A DNA stretch of 64,000 bases from Nemertoderma westbladi (Eukaryota; Xenacoelomorpha; Nemertodermatida; Nemertodermatidae): assembly GCA_032718475.1 (NCBI GenBank), contig JAUCBJ010005892.1, forward strand, positions 1 to 64,000. Reading direction: 5' to 3'. The position numbers and the translations under genes were made by a program. Of the stretch, positions 9,466 to 19,431 are shown piece by piece. The notes below the pieces were generated by a model. That model saw only the letters and a program-made list of their open reading frames with translations. It did no database searches and was not told where the DNA came from. Each line of letters begins with the position of its first letter. Within the stretch, counting starts at the first letter, position 1.

Positions 9466-9795
9466 AGACCTGAGGCTTAGACTATGCCTCACTGAGGCAT
9501 TAAGGCTCAAACTATGCCTCACTGAGGCACTAAGGCTCAGACTATGCCTCACTGAGGCACTAAGGCTCAGACTATGCCTCACTGAGGCACTAAGGCTCAG
9601 ACTATGCCTCACTGAGGCTCAGATAATGCCTCACTGCGGCTCAGACTATGCTTCACAAAGGCTCAGACTATGCCTCACTGAGACTCAGACTATGCCTCAC
9701 TGAGGCTCAGACTATGCCTCACTGAGGCTCAGACTATGCATCACTGAGGCTCAGACTATGCCTCACTGAGGCACGGAGGCTCAGACTATGATCTC
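9466..9795. repeat. GGCTCAGACTATGCCTCACT minisatellite, 30 and 22 bp units
   Basis: Units share GCTCAGACTATGCCTCACTG. The left part (9466-9605) has 30 bp units with an extra GCACTAAG; the right part has 22 bp units. Each unit can pair internally (GCCTCACTGAGGC). One orphan unit sits at 12342-12368, beside LINE copy B. Confidence 0.9.
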
Positions 9796-9805
9796 ACTGG
9801 CTCAC

Positions 9806-10149
9806 AGCTGTGGCTGTGGCTGTGGCTGTGGCTGTGGCTGTGGCTGTGGCTGTGGCTGTGGCTGTGGCTGTGGCTGTGGCTGTGGCTGTGGCTGTGGCTG
9901 TGGCTGTGGCTGTGGCTGTGGCTGTGGCTGTGGCTGTGGCTGTGGCTGTGGCTGTGGCTGTGGCTGTGGCTGTGGCTGTGGCTGTGGCTGTGGCTGTGGC
10001 TGTGGCTGTGGCTGTGGCTGTGGCTGTGGCTGTGGCTGTGGCTGTGGCTGTGGCTGTGGCTGTGGCTGTGGCTGTGGCTGTGGCTGTGGCTGTGGCTGTG
10101 GCTGTGGCTGTGGCTGTGGCTGTGGCTGTGGCTGTGGCTGTGGCTGTGG
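9806..10149. repeat. Perfect hexanucleotide microsatellite (GGCTGT), about 57 copies
   Basis: The tract is 343 bp with no interruption that I can see. Being hexanucleotide, it opens all frames (Cys-Gly, Val-Ala, Thr-Ala dipeptides), but no true gene flanks it, so these are not called as proteins. A perfect tract of this length suggests recent expansion and likely length variation between individuals. Confidence 0.97.
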
Positions 10150-10696
10150 AATAATTTAACATATGCGCTCGTATGTGCGGTAATTAATGGTTGTAGATGG
10201 CCTATGTGCGATTGAGGGAATGCTGGCGCGTAAGATGTAAACCTAAGGTTTCCAATCTTACATGATATCGAAGCTGAAGGCTACCATGGCAACATACCAA
10301 GGCAACCCCCACCTACACGTTTGAGCCAAGGCCAAACTGGCCCACGTATTTTCCTGAAAGGGTAATTTATGTTTTGGGCCCCGCTCGCATCTTTATATTT
10401 CATTCTACCTTTACCTTCTACTGTATGACAAAAATAATACAAATGTACTGTATATTGTATTATTGTTCCTATTGTATTGTATATTTTATCTACTGTAGTA
10501 CAATCTATTCATCGCGCGTCCCTATCTGATTGATTTGTGTCAAATTAAATTGCCTTTGGCAACATTATTTGATACAAATCATCGATTAAGCAATTAATTA
10601 ATTGTTTAATCGACCAATTAATTAATGACCTACTTTACACCTAAGGTGCGAAGTAGGTCCAACTGTCGCCGAGGAGGGTGGCAAACCATTACTACT
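10150..10696. other. AT-rich unique spacer with short inverted repeats, no gene seen
   Basis: There is no coding frame of note. TATTGTATTATTGTTCC-like simple sequence lies at 10440-10500. An imperfect hairpin (TGATTTGTGTCAAAT with ATTTGATACAAATCA) lies at 10531-10583, next to several TTAATTAA stretches. Confidence 0.5.
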
Positions 10697-12341
10697 AACC
10701 CGGTGTAGCATTCTTGTAAATGTGCCATCAAGAGATTTGGTGTCCTCAGCAGTTAGAGCCCAGCATTGACTCCCATAGAGGAGTACTGGAACTACTGCTG
10801 CTCTAAATAATTGGACCTTAAGTTTCCGATTAATTCTCGGTGACTTCCAAATCCTGGAAAGCCTATTCAAGGCTGCCCATGTTTTTCCCTTACGTATTCG
10901 AAGGTCCTCACCTGACTTCCGGATCCATGATCCCAGGTAACAGAAGTCGATCACATGCTCAAGCGTACCATCCTTTGAGCTTATGCTCATCTGGTCAGAG
11001 ACTTGCTGAAGACTTTCAAAGTTAACTGTCAAAATGTTGGTCTTTCTGAGGTTAATAAAAAGACCAACACTAGAAGCAGCCTGTTCCAATGAGCTGAGGA
11101 GCCGTTTGGCTCCCTCTAGTGATTCTGAGAGTACTCCTAAGTCATCAGCAAAGTCTAGATCAGTTAGGTACTGGCAGGATTTCCTCAACTTCTGGAGCCA
11201 GTAGGTGGAGTTATCATCACCCCATCTTCATTATGATGATCTAAGGACATGCGTAGAACATAGACAACCATAATTATGAACATGAACAAGAAGGATGCAA
11301 GTGTGTCTCCCTGGAGGACACCCATAACACTTCAAATGGTTCTGTGTTACCGTCAACAGTAGACACAAATGTTGTCAAACCATCGTATACTGATATGATT
11401 GCTGCAATAATTTCATCAGGAATCCCATATAATGAAAGTATGCTGAACATACGTGAGCGAGACACTGAATCAAAGGCCTTGAAGAAGTCAACAAAAATAA
11501 CAGCCAGATGCCTGTCTTTCTTTTTTGATAACTCTTCAATTATCCTTCAAATTGCCAAATTGGGCTCCATGGTCCGACGACCTTTACGGAACCCATTCTG
11601 ATTTCCTTGGAGCGGTCTCTCAATGGGATCCCTGATGCGATTTAATATAATTCTATTGTATAGCTTTGCAGTAATCGAGATCAATGAAATTCCCCGAAAA
11701 GAACCATAGAGTGTTAGGTTACCCTTCTTGGGAGCTGGCACCAACTTATTTGTTTTCATTTCTTGTGGGACTCTTGATGCTCGGTACATGTCTACTATGA
11801 TGGGATAGATGAGCTTTAAACACTCAGGTATTTTAAAGACCTCAGGGGGAACACCATCTACTCCACTGCCACGATTGGTCTTAATGCTCTTTGCAGCAGC
11901 CTTAGCTTCTGCAATGCTGATGTCGCCAATGGGAATATCTGGGAGTGCAGACTCAGACACTTTTACTTCTATAAAGTTATCAGGCAATACCCTGTCATTA
12001 TTGAGGAGCTTTTCAAAGTGGGCCTTCCAACCATTGAGGCAATCGGCTGGTGATTCAGCCTTAACCTTGGTGGTTGGTTGGCTTTTCTGCCCAGTAAGCA
12101 AGTTGATCGATTTCCATGCCTGGGATGATTGCCTGCTGTCATCAGCATCATTGATGGCATCAACCTGTTGGTTTATTAGCTCCTGTAGATTAACAGAGTA
12201 CTGCCTGTTCAGGGACCTAGATGAAGCCTTGAGTACATTCTTGGCCGCTGTAGTCTGTTTGAGTCGGGACTCTTTCTCGGCCTTATTGAGGTCATTTCGG
12301 CACTTCTGAATTTTGTTGTCAGTCCAGGGGGTCCTTTTCCT
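10622..12341 (-). pseudogene. RTE-like ORF2 fragment (copy B)
   Basis: Minus-strand text of copy A's protein with its own lesions. The frame from ~12101 to 11547 includes GSGVDGVPPEVFKIPECLKL and the RT start, then a TGA where copy A has AGA (EPNLAI-stop). A single-base loss in the VLQGDTLAP motif region (about 11318) shifts the frame. A short deletion follows, and the frame 11188-10622 carries YLTDLDFADDLGVLSES and the thumb. Motif A here reads KAFD (about 11475-11486), so copy A's KAFY is a private change. The linker near 11790 lacks the 13 bp insertion seen in copy A. Confidence 0.87.
10697..12341 (-). mobile_element. RTE-like LINE copy B, truncated at both ends
   Basis: On the minus strand it matches copy A from codons around 3585 of copy A to about 5234. 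It starts (12341) at CCTAGGAAAAGGACCCCC and ends (10697) at the CCGGGTT reached after TRMLHRV. The downstream ~350 bp found in copies A and C are missing, yet a TAGTAGTA tail (minus strand, 10696-10689) directly follows. Confidence 0.9.
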
Positions 12342-12368
12342 AGGCTCAGACTATGCCTCTCTGAGGCA
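12342..12368. repeat. Single stray unit of the GGCTCAGACTATGCCTC minisatellite
   Basis: GGCTCAGACTATGCCTCTCT followed by GAGGCA matches the array at 9466-9795. It abuts the truncated 5' end of LINE copy B. Confidence 0.85.
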
Positions 12369-12628
12369 TAGGGTATAATAGAAGTAACTCCTAATTAATA
12401 TGTAGCAAGGCCTACAACATATAGGAAACTCGTGCCTCGACAGACGTCATGGTGAGTCATTGAGGGCGCCGCTCGGGTACATATAACCTAGGGGGCATAA
12501 GACCAGGTTGCCTATGTTAGAGTTACTAATGATTTCAAAGCTAAACCTACTGCTTGGTTAAAGTTGCTTGGGGGTCAAAGGTGAACGTTAAAGCTGCTTA
12601 GATATAGCTATAAGAAGTTACAACAAGT
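12364..12628 (-). repeat. Dispersed ~260 bp repeat, copy 2 (inverted)
   Basis: The reverse complement matches 1698-1957 along its whole length, with scattered substitutions and a few small indels. No coding content. Confidence 0.75.
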
Positions 12629-13002
12629 TTCTGCAACTTGTTTCCGCAACTCATTTCTGTGTGTGAGGGAGTCCAGCAACTAGTTGCTGGAAGTTATATT
12701 CCCAGCAATTTTTTGAAAAACTTTTATTACATTCCATTTTGATACTAGCTAATATTAGATAATTTGAGTGATGTGATATTATATACAAATGACTGGACAT
12801 GTTAGTTATTTATTTGGAAATAATTGTTATTTTCTTCAGCAACAAGTTTCTGTGTGTGAGGGGGTCCTGCAACAAGTTTCGGAAACAAGTTGCGGAAACA
12901 AGTTGCAGCAACTTGTTTCTGTGTGTGAGGGGGTCCAGCAACAAGTTTCAGAAACAAGTTGCAGAAACAAGTAGGTGCTCCGTGTGAGGGGGGCCTTAGA
13001 TT
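12629..13002. repeat. Dyad-rich repeat built from GCAACAAGTT and GTGTGTGAGGGGGTCC motifs
   Basis: ACAAGTTGC and its complement GCAACTTGT alternate at 12625-12660 and 12838-12975. CTGTGTGTGAGGGGGTCC recurs at ~12657, 12849 and 12916, with a diverged form at ~12980. The central 150 bp (12700-12837) is AT-rich. The symmetric layout looks like a decayed MITE, but clear termini and target duplications were not found. Confidence 0.5.
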
Positions 13003-13125
13003 AAACATGCACAGGAGATAAGACTCCTTAAACAGCGCGAAGTACAGTAGACCTAAGTGTACAGAAATTTAATACTTTATAAAAATTGATAAATATAAAA
13101 ATAAATGGATAATATTATACTCCTT
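13003..13125. repeat. Segment R, copy 1 (short)
   Basis: GATTAAACATGCACAGGAGA through ATGGATAATATTATACTCCT matches 13733-13862 almost base for base, and the first ~95 bp match 15913-16008. Confidence 0.85.
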
Positions 13126-13596
13126 TGTCAAAAAGCGATTACCCTACCGGGGAGTACCCAGGGCATAGTAATGCCGATTTTTTTAACGGCTTGTCATTTT
13201 GACAGACGCTACATAGTTACCAAATATTTAGTTATGGTATCTAGTTTTTATTTAAGAAAGATAAACAATAATTTACCTTCCTGAACAATAATGTAATAAA
13301 AAGTGGGCATTTTGACGGACATCATGTTTTGTATAAAAAAAGCAATAAAAAACACTCAGACACTAGCTATTAAATAATTACTAGATAGAAGGCATAATTA
13401 ATTACTAGCTACCGAGACTCAGTGTAAATGTATACCAGAGAGATTTTATCGATGTTTAAATATGACTTTATTTTATAAAAATTTAAAAACATGTTTTACT
13501 TAGCTAGTAAAAAGTAGCTATCGCAAAATATAAATTACTAGCTACCGTCTTACGTACAATAAAAGTGCCCCCCCCCCCCCCCCCCCCCCGGCCAGT
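13126..13596. other. AT-rich spacer with a run of ~22 C
   Basis: No coding frame. A C homopolymer spans 13568-13589. Beyond that I recognise nothing. Confidence 0.5.
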
Positions 13597-14069
13597 AAAC
13601 GTTTGCAAGTAGTACCAAAAACATTTGTTCTTGAATAAATAATAAATAATGTTCTAGAACACTTTCTACAGTCTAGGCCTACTCAAAGTAACTAATTTTT
13701 ACGCTAGTATAGAAAACGATGTAGGCCTACTGTAAGATTAAACATGCACAGGAGATAAGACCCCTTAAACAGCGCGAAGTACAGTTGACCTAAGTGTACA
13801 GAAATTTAATACTTTATAAAAATTAATAAATATTAAAATAAATGGATAATATTATACTCCTTAATTAACAGCGCGAAGTAAGATGTGTACAGTAGGCCTA
13901 CAGAAATTTTATAATTTGTAAAAATCTGCCTAAAATTGATCAGTTAAATACCACTTTTATGCGTTTACAGGTACAATATTGACGCCTGAAACAAAACTAC
14001 TGTAGAAATACTTTAGGCGACACGGATGTAAGATGACGTACTTTTCTCAAGATTCCAGAATATTAATTT
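13597..14069. repeat. Segment R, copy 2 (~470 bp, direct duplicate of 15785-16152)
   Basis: The shared text begins AGTAGTACCAAAAACATTTG and passes through GTTCTAGAACACTTTCTACA, TTTTTACGCTAGTATAGAAA and GATTAAACATGCACAGGAGA. It ends in GACGTACTTTTCTCAAGATT. It differs from the other long copy by small indels, mainly in the 3' third. Confidence 0.88.
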
Positions 14070-14840
14070 ATTTCTTGTAGTTACACCAGCAACAGAACAA
14101 GATGATTCAATTAATTAGGCCTATTTATTAATAACCACAACCACCTGAGCAGTGGTAATACAGTAGGTAGCTAAACGCCGCACTTTTTCGACATTATAAT
14201 AGCAGCTTGTTGGTGAAGATGGAAAGAAGACATGGATTCTTAATAATGAATAAAATCCAGTAGATACTATGATATGGGCAAGGCCATCTAAATAACCTGT
14301 TTAGATGGCCTTCGATATGGGCGTTCGGTTGTTAACGGGTCCGCTGTATGCTGGACAGACGAGGTATATTTTTCCCCAAAAGGCCTATCTACAACTACTG
14401 TAAACCATTTAACTGTTTAACTTGACGTCCTTGATGTTGGGGTAGATTTCAGTTTGATCGCCTCGATTCGTTTAAGTTGAGAGATAAATCGGATTATAGT
14501 TACGCGGGGTTTGTTCTTTCCTTTGTTTTCTAGCCGATGCGCAGCATTATATCAATGTCGGTGTCCTTTACATTAATGGCTTTAAGAACCTTGTGTACGG
14601 TAGACTGATCGTGAAGGATAAGGTTGTAGCGTCGTATGTGTTACTCAAAGTTATCGTCTATTCAGGACGTTGACTAACATGTATCGCGAGATTATTAAAG
14701 TTTTGGGTCAAGGTGGCGAACCCGTATTCGGTTTTTAGAACTACTGTATATTCGACGCGAGAGTTTCCATTTGAAGTTGAAAATCTTCGGTACTTTTTTC
14801 GAGTTGTGAAAATTGCGTATAATAATAGTAATATAATAAT
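14070..14840. other. Unique AT-rich spacer, no gene seen
   Basis: No convincing coding frame. It contains the perfect hairpin at 14280-14312 (separate entry). Otherwise nothing is recognised. Confidence 0.45.
14280..14312. other. Perfect 13 bp stem, 7 bp loop hairpin
   Basis: AAGGCCATCTAAA (14280-14292) pairs exactly with TTTAGATGGCCTT (14300-14312) around TAACCTG. It is too short for a microRNA precursor and is in eukaryotic context, so no terminator role is claimed. Confidence 0.6.
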
Positions 14841-14973
14841 AGCGTTAATTACGTATGTGCGTATGTAATGGATTCCTATGGAGAATAACCCGTATGTGAT
14901 TTTAGAGACTAGGCATTGCGGACCAGTAAAAAGTGCACAGGAGCACAGCACACATGCAGACTGAAGACAGGTA
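14841..14973 (-). repeat. Left arm of a ~125 bp inverted repeat pair
   Basis: The reverse complement (CTACCTGTCTTCAGTCTGCA ... CATAGGAATCCATTACAT) matches 15362-15480 with few changes. The arms are ~390 bp apart. Both arms can be read as similar short peptides (TGPQCL..K..YGLFSIGIHY), but flanking sequence is not coding and I treat this as repeat. Confidence 0.8.
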
Positions 14974-15361
14974 GGACTGAGTGTAGCTGCCGCTACCTTA
15001 TGTCAAATAAACAATGCAGGACAGGTCGAGGATGAGTGACAGCCGGTGTCCGCCAGCCCCGGGATGCGCCAGCAGTGCAGTACCTATTAACCAGTTAACT
15101 CTTATTGACGCCGCTTGGAAAACTAACCAACCGTGATTTATTTTTAAACTGTTTTTCCACCAACCTGGCTATAGAATGTTGTTGGTTGCTACATGGCACT
15201 AATAGTATAGACTGATAGAAGCAGCAATGAGAATGCTAAGGGAATAAACATTTGCACAGATATTGAAAACCGTCGTGCCAGTCTGTCCTTCTTTGTGAAT
15301 TTATTAACATATAATATACCTTTACTTTCGCAATCTTTAAATCATATCGCTTCTAAGTAGG
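14974..15361. other. Spacer between inverted repeat arms, no gene seen
   Basis: No coding frame, repeat or RNA gene is recognised. Confidence 0.45.
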
Positions 15362-15490
15362 CCTACCTGTCTTCAGTCTGCATGTGTGTTGTGCACTTCT
15401 TACTGGTCCACAATGCCTAATCTTTAAAATCCCATACGGATTATTCTCCATAGGAATCCATTACATGCGCACATACGCGTATGTGCATAC
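15362..15490 (+). repeat. Right arm of the ~125 bp inverted repeat pair
   Basis: It matches the reverse complement of 14841-14973. It runs into simple sequence made of ATACGGATACGG and CGTATGTG (about 15475-15630). Confidence 0.8.
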
Positions 15491-15784
15491 GGATACGACA
15501 AATGCATACGGATACGGATACGGCGAAAAGTTATACCCACTTTTGTGGGTTTGTCTTTTTGCCGTATGTGTACGTATTTGTAATAGTTCCCGTAGCCTTA
15601 CCGTAGGCTACCGTATGTGGGACGTATTTGCCCGTATTCAGGAAGCAGTAGTCAGTACACTGTAGCACTACTGCACTATGGCTAAATCTCACGGTACAGT
15701 ACCTGGCCTATTTATCCATGTTTATAGACCTGTACGTACAGTACAGGTAAATAATACAGCGAGTACCAAGTAGTACCAAGAAGT

Positions 15785-16152
15785 ACCTTGAGGTAGTACC
15801 AAAAACATTTGTTCTTGAATAAATAATGTTCTAGAACACTTTCTACAGTCTATAGGCCTACTCAAAGTAACAAATTTTTACGCTAGTATAGAAAACGATG
15901 TAGGCCTACTGTAAGATTAAACATGCACAGGAGATAAGACTCCTTAAACAGTGTGAAGTACAGTAGACCTAAGTGTACAGAAATTTAATACTTTATAAAA
16001 ATTTGTCTAAAATTAATTAGTTAGAATCCACGTTTAGGCCTTTACAGGTAGACCTACAATATTGACGCCTGAAACAAAACTAGAAATACTTTTGGCGACA
16101 CGGAAGTAAGATGACGTACTTTTCTCAAGATTCCGGAACATTAATTTATTTT
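15785..16152. repeat. Segment R, copy 3 (~370 bp)
   Basis: Direct repeat of 13597-14069 with a deletion of the central AT-rich part. It lies 2.19 kb downstream in the same orientation. It ends at CTCAAGATTCCGGAACATTA. Confidence 0.88.
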
Positions 16153-16562
16153 AATAGTTTAGAGTATTTTTGTATTTTAGAAACTGTGATTTTTATATTT
16201 TATAGACTTAAATCCCATTTTCTGGGAGCGGTGTAAAAGCTTTTGCGGACATAACAAGTCATTTTTACGCAATGCGCAGAATACTCTAAAATAGCCCTAA
16301 ATTTATCCAACTACGCGACGGGAGGGAATTAGAACCCAGATGACGAATCTGTCAGCTGATTCTTTGTAGACGTGGAAGTTCTTTGTTCTGTCTTATTAGC
16401 CAATCAGAGCAATTTTCACTTTATAGCTAACATAAACCTATGGAAACTCGCGCAATGCATTACGGTCTTTGTTTACTATTTTTCTGAGCATCAGAACCAA
16501 CTCAGAATTTTCTGTGCTTCTGTGCGGAAGTTTCAGACTTTGGCCTAGGAACATCAGATGGC
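16153..16562. other. Non-coding stretch with a CCAAT-box-like site
   Basis: AGCCAATCAG at 16398-16407 matches the CCAAT-box consensus, and GC content rises just before the BEL/Pao remnant. No reading frame is present. Promoter function is only a possibility. Confidence 0.3.
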
Positions 16563-18763
16563 CTTGATTATAGTGTTAGTGTACATTGCAGCCGACAATA
16601 TTGCACTAAAGACATTTGTGGCCAACAGACGCACTCAGATCGTCGACTTTTCGACGAAGAAACAATGGAGACATTGTCCGGGAGTGTTAAACCCGGCCGA
16701 CATAACTTCGAGAGGTGCTATGCCGGCGGAATTCTGACAGGAGGAGTCCCAAGAGTTTTGGTTGCATGGACCTGATTTTCTAACAAGGACACAGGAACAT
16801 TGGCCAGAGCGACTGAAGATAGTGACCAATCCGATGCCAGAAGATGCAGAAGTCAAGGTGGAGAAAGTCTCCAAGTCTAAGTCGAAAGCCAAGTTAGAGT
16901 CATTGGAGCGGCCTGAAGAGTCATTTGAGCGGCCTAAAGAGTCATTGGAGCGGCCCGGAGACCTGTCAGACCTAGAGACTTATGTGACTACGAGGTCCGG
17001 AAGGGTAAGTTATAACAAAACCACCCTTACAGACTACACAAGGATCACAATTGGTAAGTGACGGACAGAAAATGACCGACAAGATGGAGCCTTCGGTTTC
17101 CAAACCTGAGGGTTTGGATTCGAAACTTCCATTAGCTAGCGGGCAACCTTCGCTGGCATTAGAGCCATGTAGTATTTATGACAAATTACTAAATTCGTCT
17201 GCCTCTTGGCTGACAATTTGTAAAAGAACTGCGTGGTTAAGCCGATACGTTTCGTACCTTTGTTTAAAACATTTGGAACATTTAGGAGAACAATCGAGCA
17301 CTAATAGTGAGCGAATTCAGAAATTGAAACAACCTCTGACAGAGGATGAGATTGATCAAGCGGAATTAAAACATTTGAAACATTATCAAATGTGTGCCTT
17401 CCCAAAAGAATTCTATCTATTATCGGCTCAACGACCAGTTCTCTATAAACCCCTTAGAAAATGGAGCCCATTAATCCATAAGGGTTTAATTTGTCATAGA
17501 TCGAGAATCCAGACTGTCGATATAAACTCACAGTTTAGGTTCCCAGTGATAATCCCTAGTCACCCAATAGAATTGCAAAGAGCGATTCTATGGGATATAC
17601 ACAAGGGGTTGCATCACGCGGGAAAGTCACACTGTTTATCGGCAGCGAGACAGCGATTCATTCTATTCCCTCCAAGCAGGGCAGTGGGCACTATGTACGA
17701 CGCCTGTCTGGTTTGCAAGAGGGTGAACGCCAGAGTATTGGAACAGGAGATGGATGAACTCCCAGAATCGAGAGTGCAGGCATTTGACCCACCCTTTACA
17801 AATACGGGGGTGGACTGCTTTGGACCGATTGAGGCAAAGAGTGGAAGGCTAACCCACAAGCGATAGGGCCTGCTACTGATATGCATGGTCAGTAGAGCCA
17901 TACATATAGAGCGTGTGGCAGACATGTCGACCAAATCTCTGCTCCTGGCCTTAAATAGATTTATGGCCAGGAGAGGACTAGTAAAGGCGTTCTACTCCGA
18001 TAAGGGTACAAACTTTGTCGGGGGGAATAGCGAGTTAAACGCGGCTCATAGGGCGGCGCAGAATAGAGAAATCTCTGCAGCACTTTTGCCGCAAAGAGTG
18101 GAGTGGAAGTTTAACACTCCAGAAAGTCCCTGGAGAGGAGGAAGTTGGGAGCGTTTAGTTCGCTCCATAAAGCAGGCTATTGCCAAAACATTGCCTGTAA
18201 ACAAACAACTTACCGACGACGAGCTGGTAACAGCTTTCATCGAAATCGAGCATACATTGAACTCGAGGCCGATAGCTATGTTGCCAGACGGTGTTGCATT
18301 AACGCCGAATCATTTGCTAATGCAGAGTCCAGCGTTTCTTGTGCCGGCATCAGAACCCATTAATGCCGACCTATATAGTCGTAAGAGCTCGAAAATATCT
18401 CAATTCGTTGCGTACACATTCTGGGAATATTGGTGGGAATATTACCTTCCCACAATATCCACCAGATCTAAGTGGTACAAAACAGTTCGGAGCCTCCAAA
18501 GAGGAGACTACATATTAATAACCGAACCAATTGTCAAGAGAAAATATTGGGAGACCGGAGTCATCTTGCACATACACCCGGACGTGCAAAATATAGTGCA
18601 CACCGTCACTGTGAAAATAAGGTGCAAGTGTTCGAACCCAAAGAAGTGTAAAACTAATGGTTTACACACCTTGGACAGACCAGTCCAAGATATCGTGTTA
18701 TTAGAGGAGACACGCATCGAGACAGGAGATTATAATTTGTCTCCTGCCTCAAAACAATATTAG
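16563..18763 (+). pseudogene. pol: BEL/Pao retrotransposon pol, 5'-truncated: RNase H end, integrase and DUF5641-like tail
   Basis: The text begins with an RNase H remnant (ALKTFVANRRTQIVDF, then WRHCPGVLNPADITSRG at ~16665-16720), a BEL/Pao signature. An in-frame TGA follows at ~16736, then WLHGPDFL (16759-16782). A frameshift near 17050 leads to a long frame through SASWLTICKRTAWLSRYVS. The integrase zinc-binding region (HKGLHHAG, then CLVCKR at 17599-17720) follows, and then the catalytic residues: D in VDCFGP (~17812), D in YSDKGTNFVGG (~17999) and E in GGSWERL (~18148). One TAG (17864-17866) interrupts an otherwise continuous frame to 18763. The C-terminus (KWYKTVRSLQRGDYILITEP ... RPVQDIVLLE) matches the DUF5641 region of BEL/Pao Pol. 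Protease and the RT palm are absent, so it cannot move by itself. Confidence 0.9.
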
Positions 18764-19431
18764 TGTTGGAACGCAAATTCACTTCGTATGCATTCCTCGT
18801 ATGCAAATACTAGGAAATGCATAGGAGCGGGTTTGCGGTGATTTGCGTTGAGAATTTGTCTGGTGGGTATCAAAACAAAATTTTATTTCAAAAATGTTTG
18901 GAAAATTAAAAAATTTTAAAAATTAGAGGTGAACCCAAGACAATTCCACGCTGCATATAGACGCGTTCTAGAATTCGTCTATAGATGTACAGTAATTTGA
19001 AAGTCGTGAAGCCTGGAAAATAGCATTTAGAAACCATGGTGATGGCTATATTATGTAGGAGTGTAAATTGAGTTCAGTAACTTCCACGGATTGGTGCCAA
19101 CAGTACAACAACCAAGGTGCTAAAGGTTAAGTCGAGCGCCAAAGCTATTGTCCTTTCTAACTACTGTAGTTTAGTACAAGTAATGGGAGTAGTTTGGGCA
19201 TCAAAAAGTGAGTTGGTCACGGCCAGTTTATCTCTGAAGTTTTTGCACTATGCATGGGAATAGGTTAGAAGGTAGTTAGGAATGAGACGGGATCTAGAGA
19301 GCCGAACCTGAACTGCTGGAAGGCGGCTGGGGGGTTCGGGAAGTCTGTCCTTCGGCATCATCTAACTGATTTACCCACAGTATAATTAGTTACGTAACGG
19401 ACAAATTGGATATGTATATATACGCGGAATA
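18764..19431 (+). other. Possible LTR and leader between the BEL/Pao pol and the next coding block
   Basis: Immediately after the pol stop the sequence begins TGTTGGAACGC, a plausible LTR start. TTGGTGCCAACAG at ~19092 resembles a tRNA primer-binding site, placed ~330 bp further on, where a 5' LTR would end. A second LTR copy was not found in the window, so this is only an inference. A short hairpin TATAGACG/CGTCTATA lies at ~18956-18983, flanking TTCTAGAA. No coding frame is present. Confidence 0.3.

Noticed and set aside
9788-10162. Cys-Gly, Val-Ala and Thr-Ala dipeptide proteins
   Set aside because: Pure translation of a hexanucleotide microsatellite in three frames.
14658-14951. 97-codon minus-strand protein
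   Set aside because: Its N-terminal third corresponds to the inverted repeat arm and the remainder has no recognisable features; the mirrored frame at 15384 diverges after the arm.
17051-17866. Independent host gene
   Set aside because: The frame is continuous with BEL/Pao integrase across one TAG at 17864 and carries HAG...CxxC and DDE motifs.
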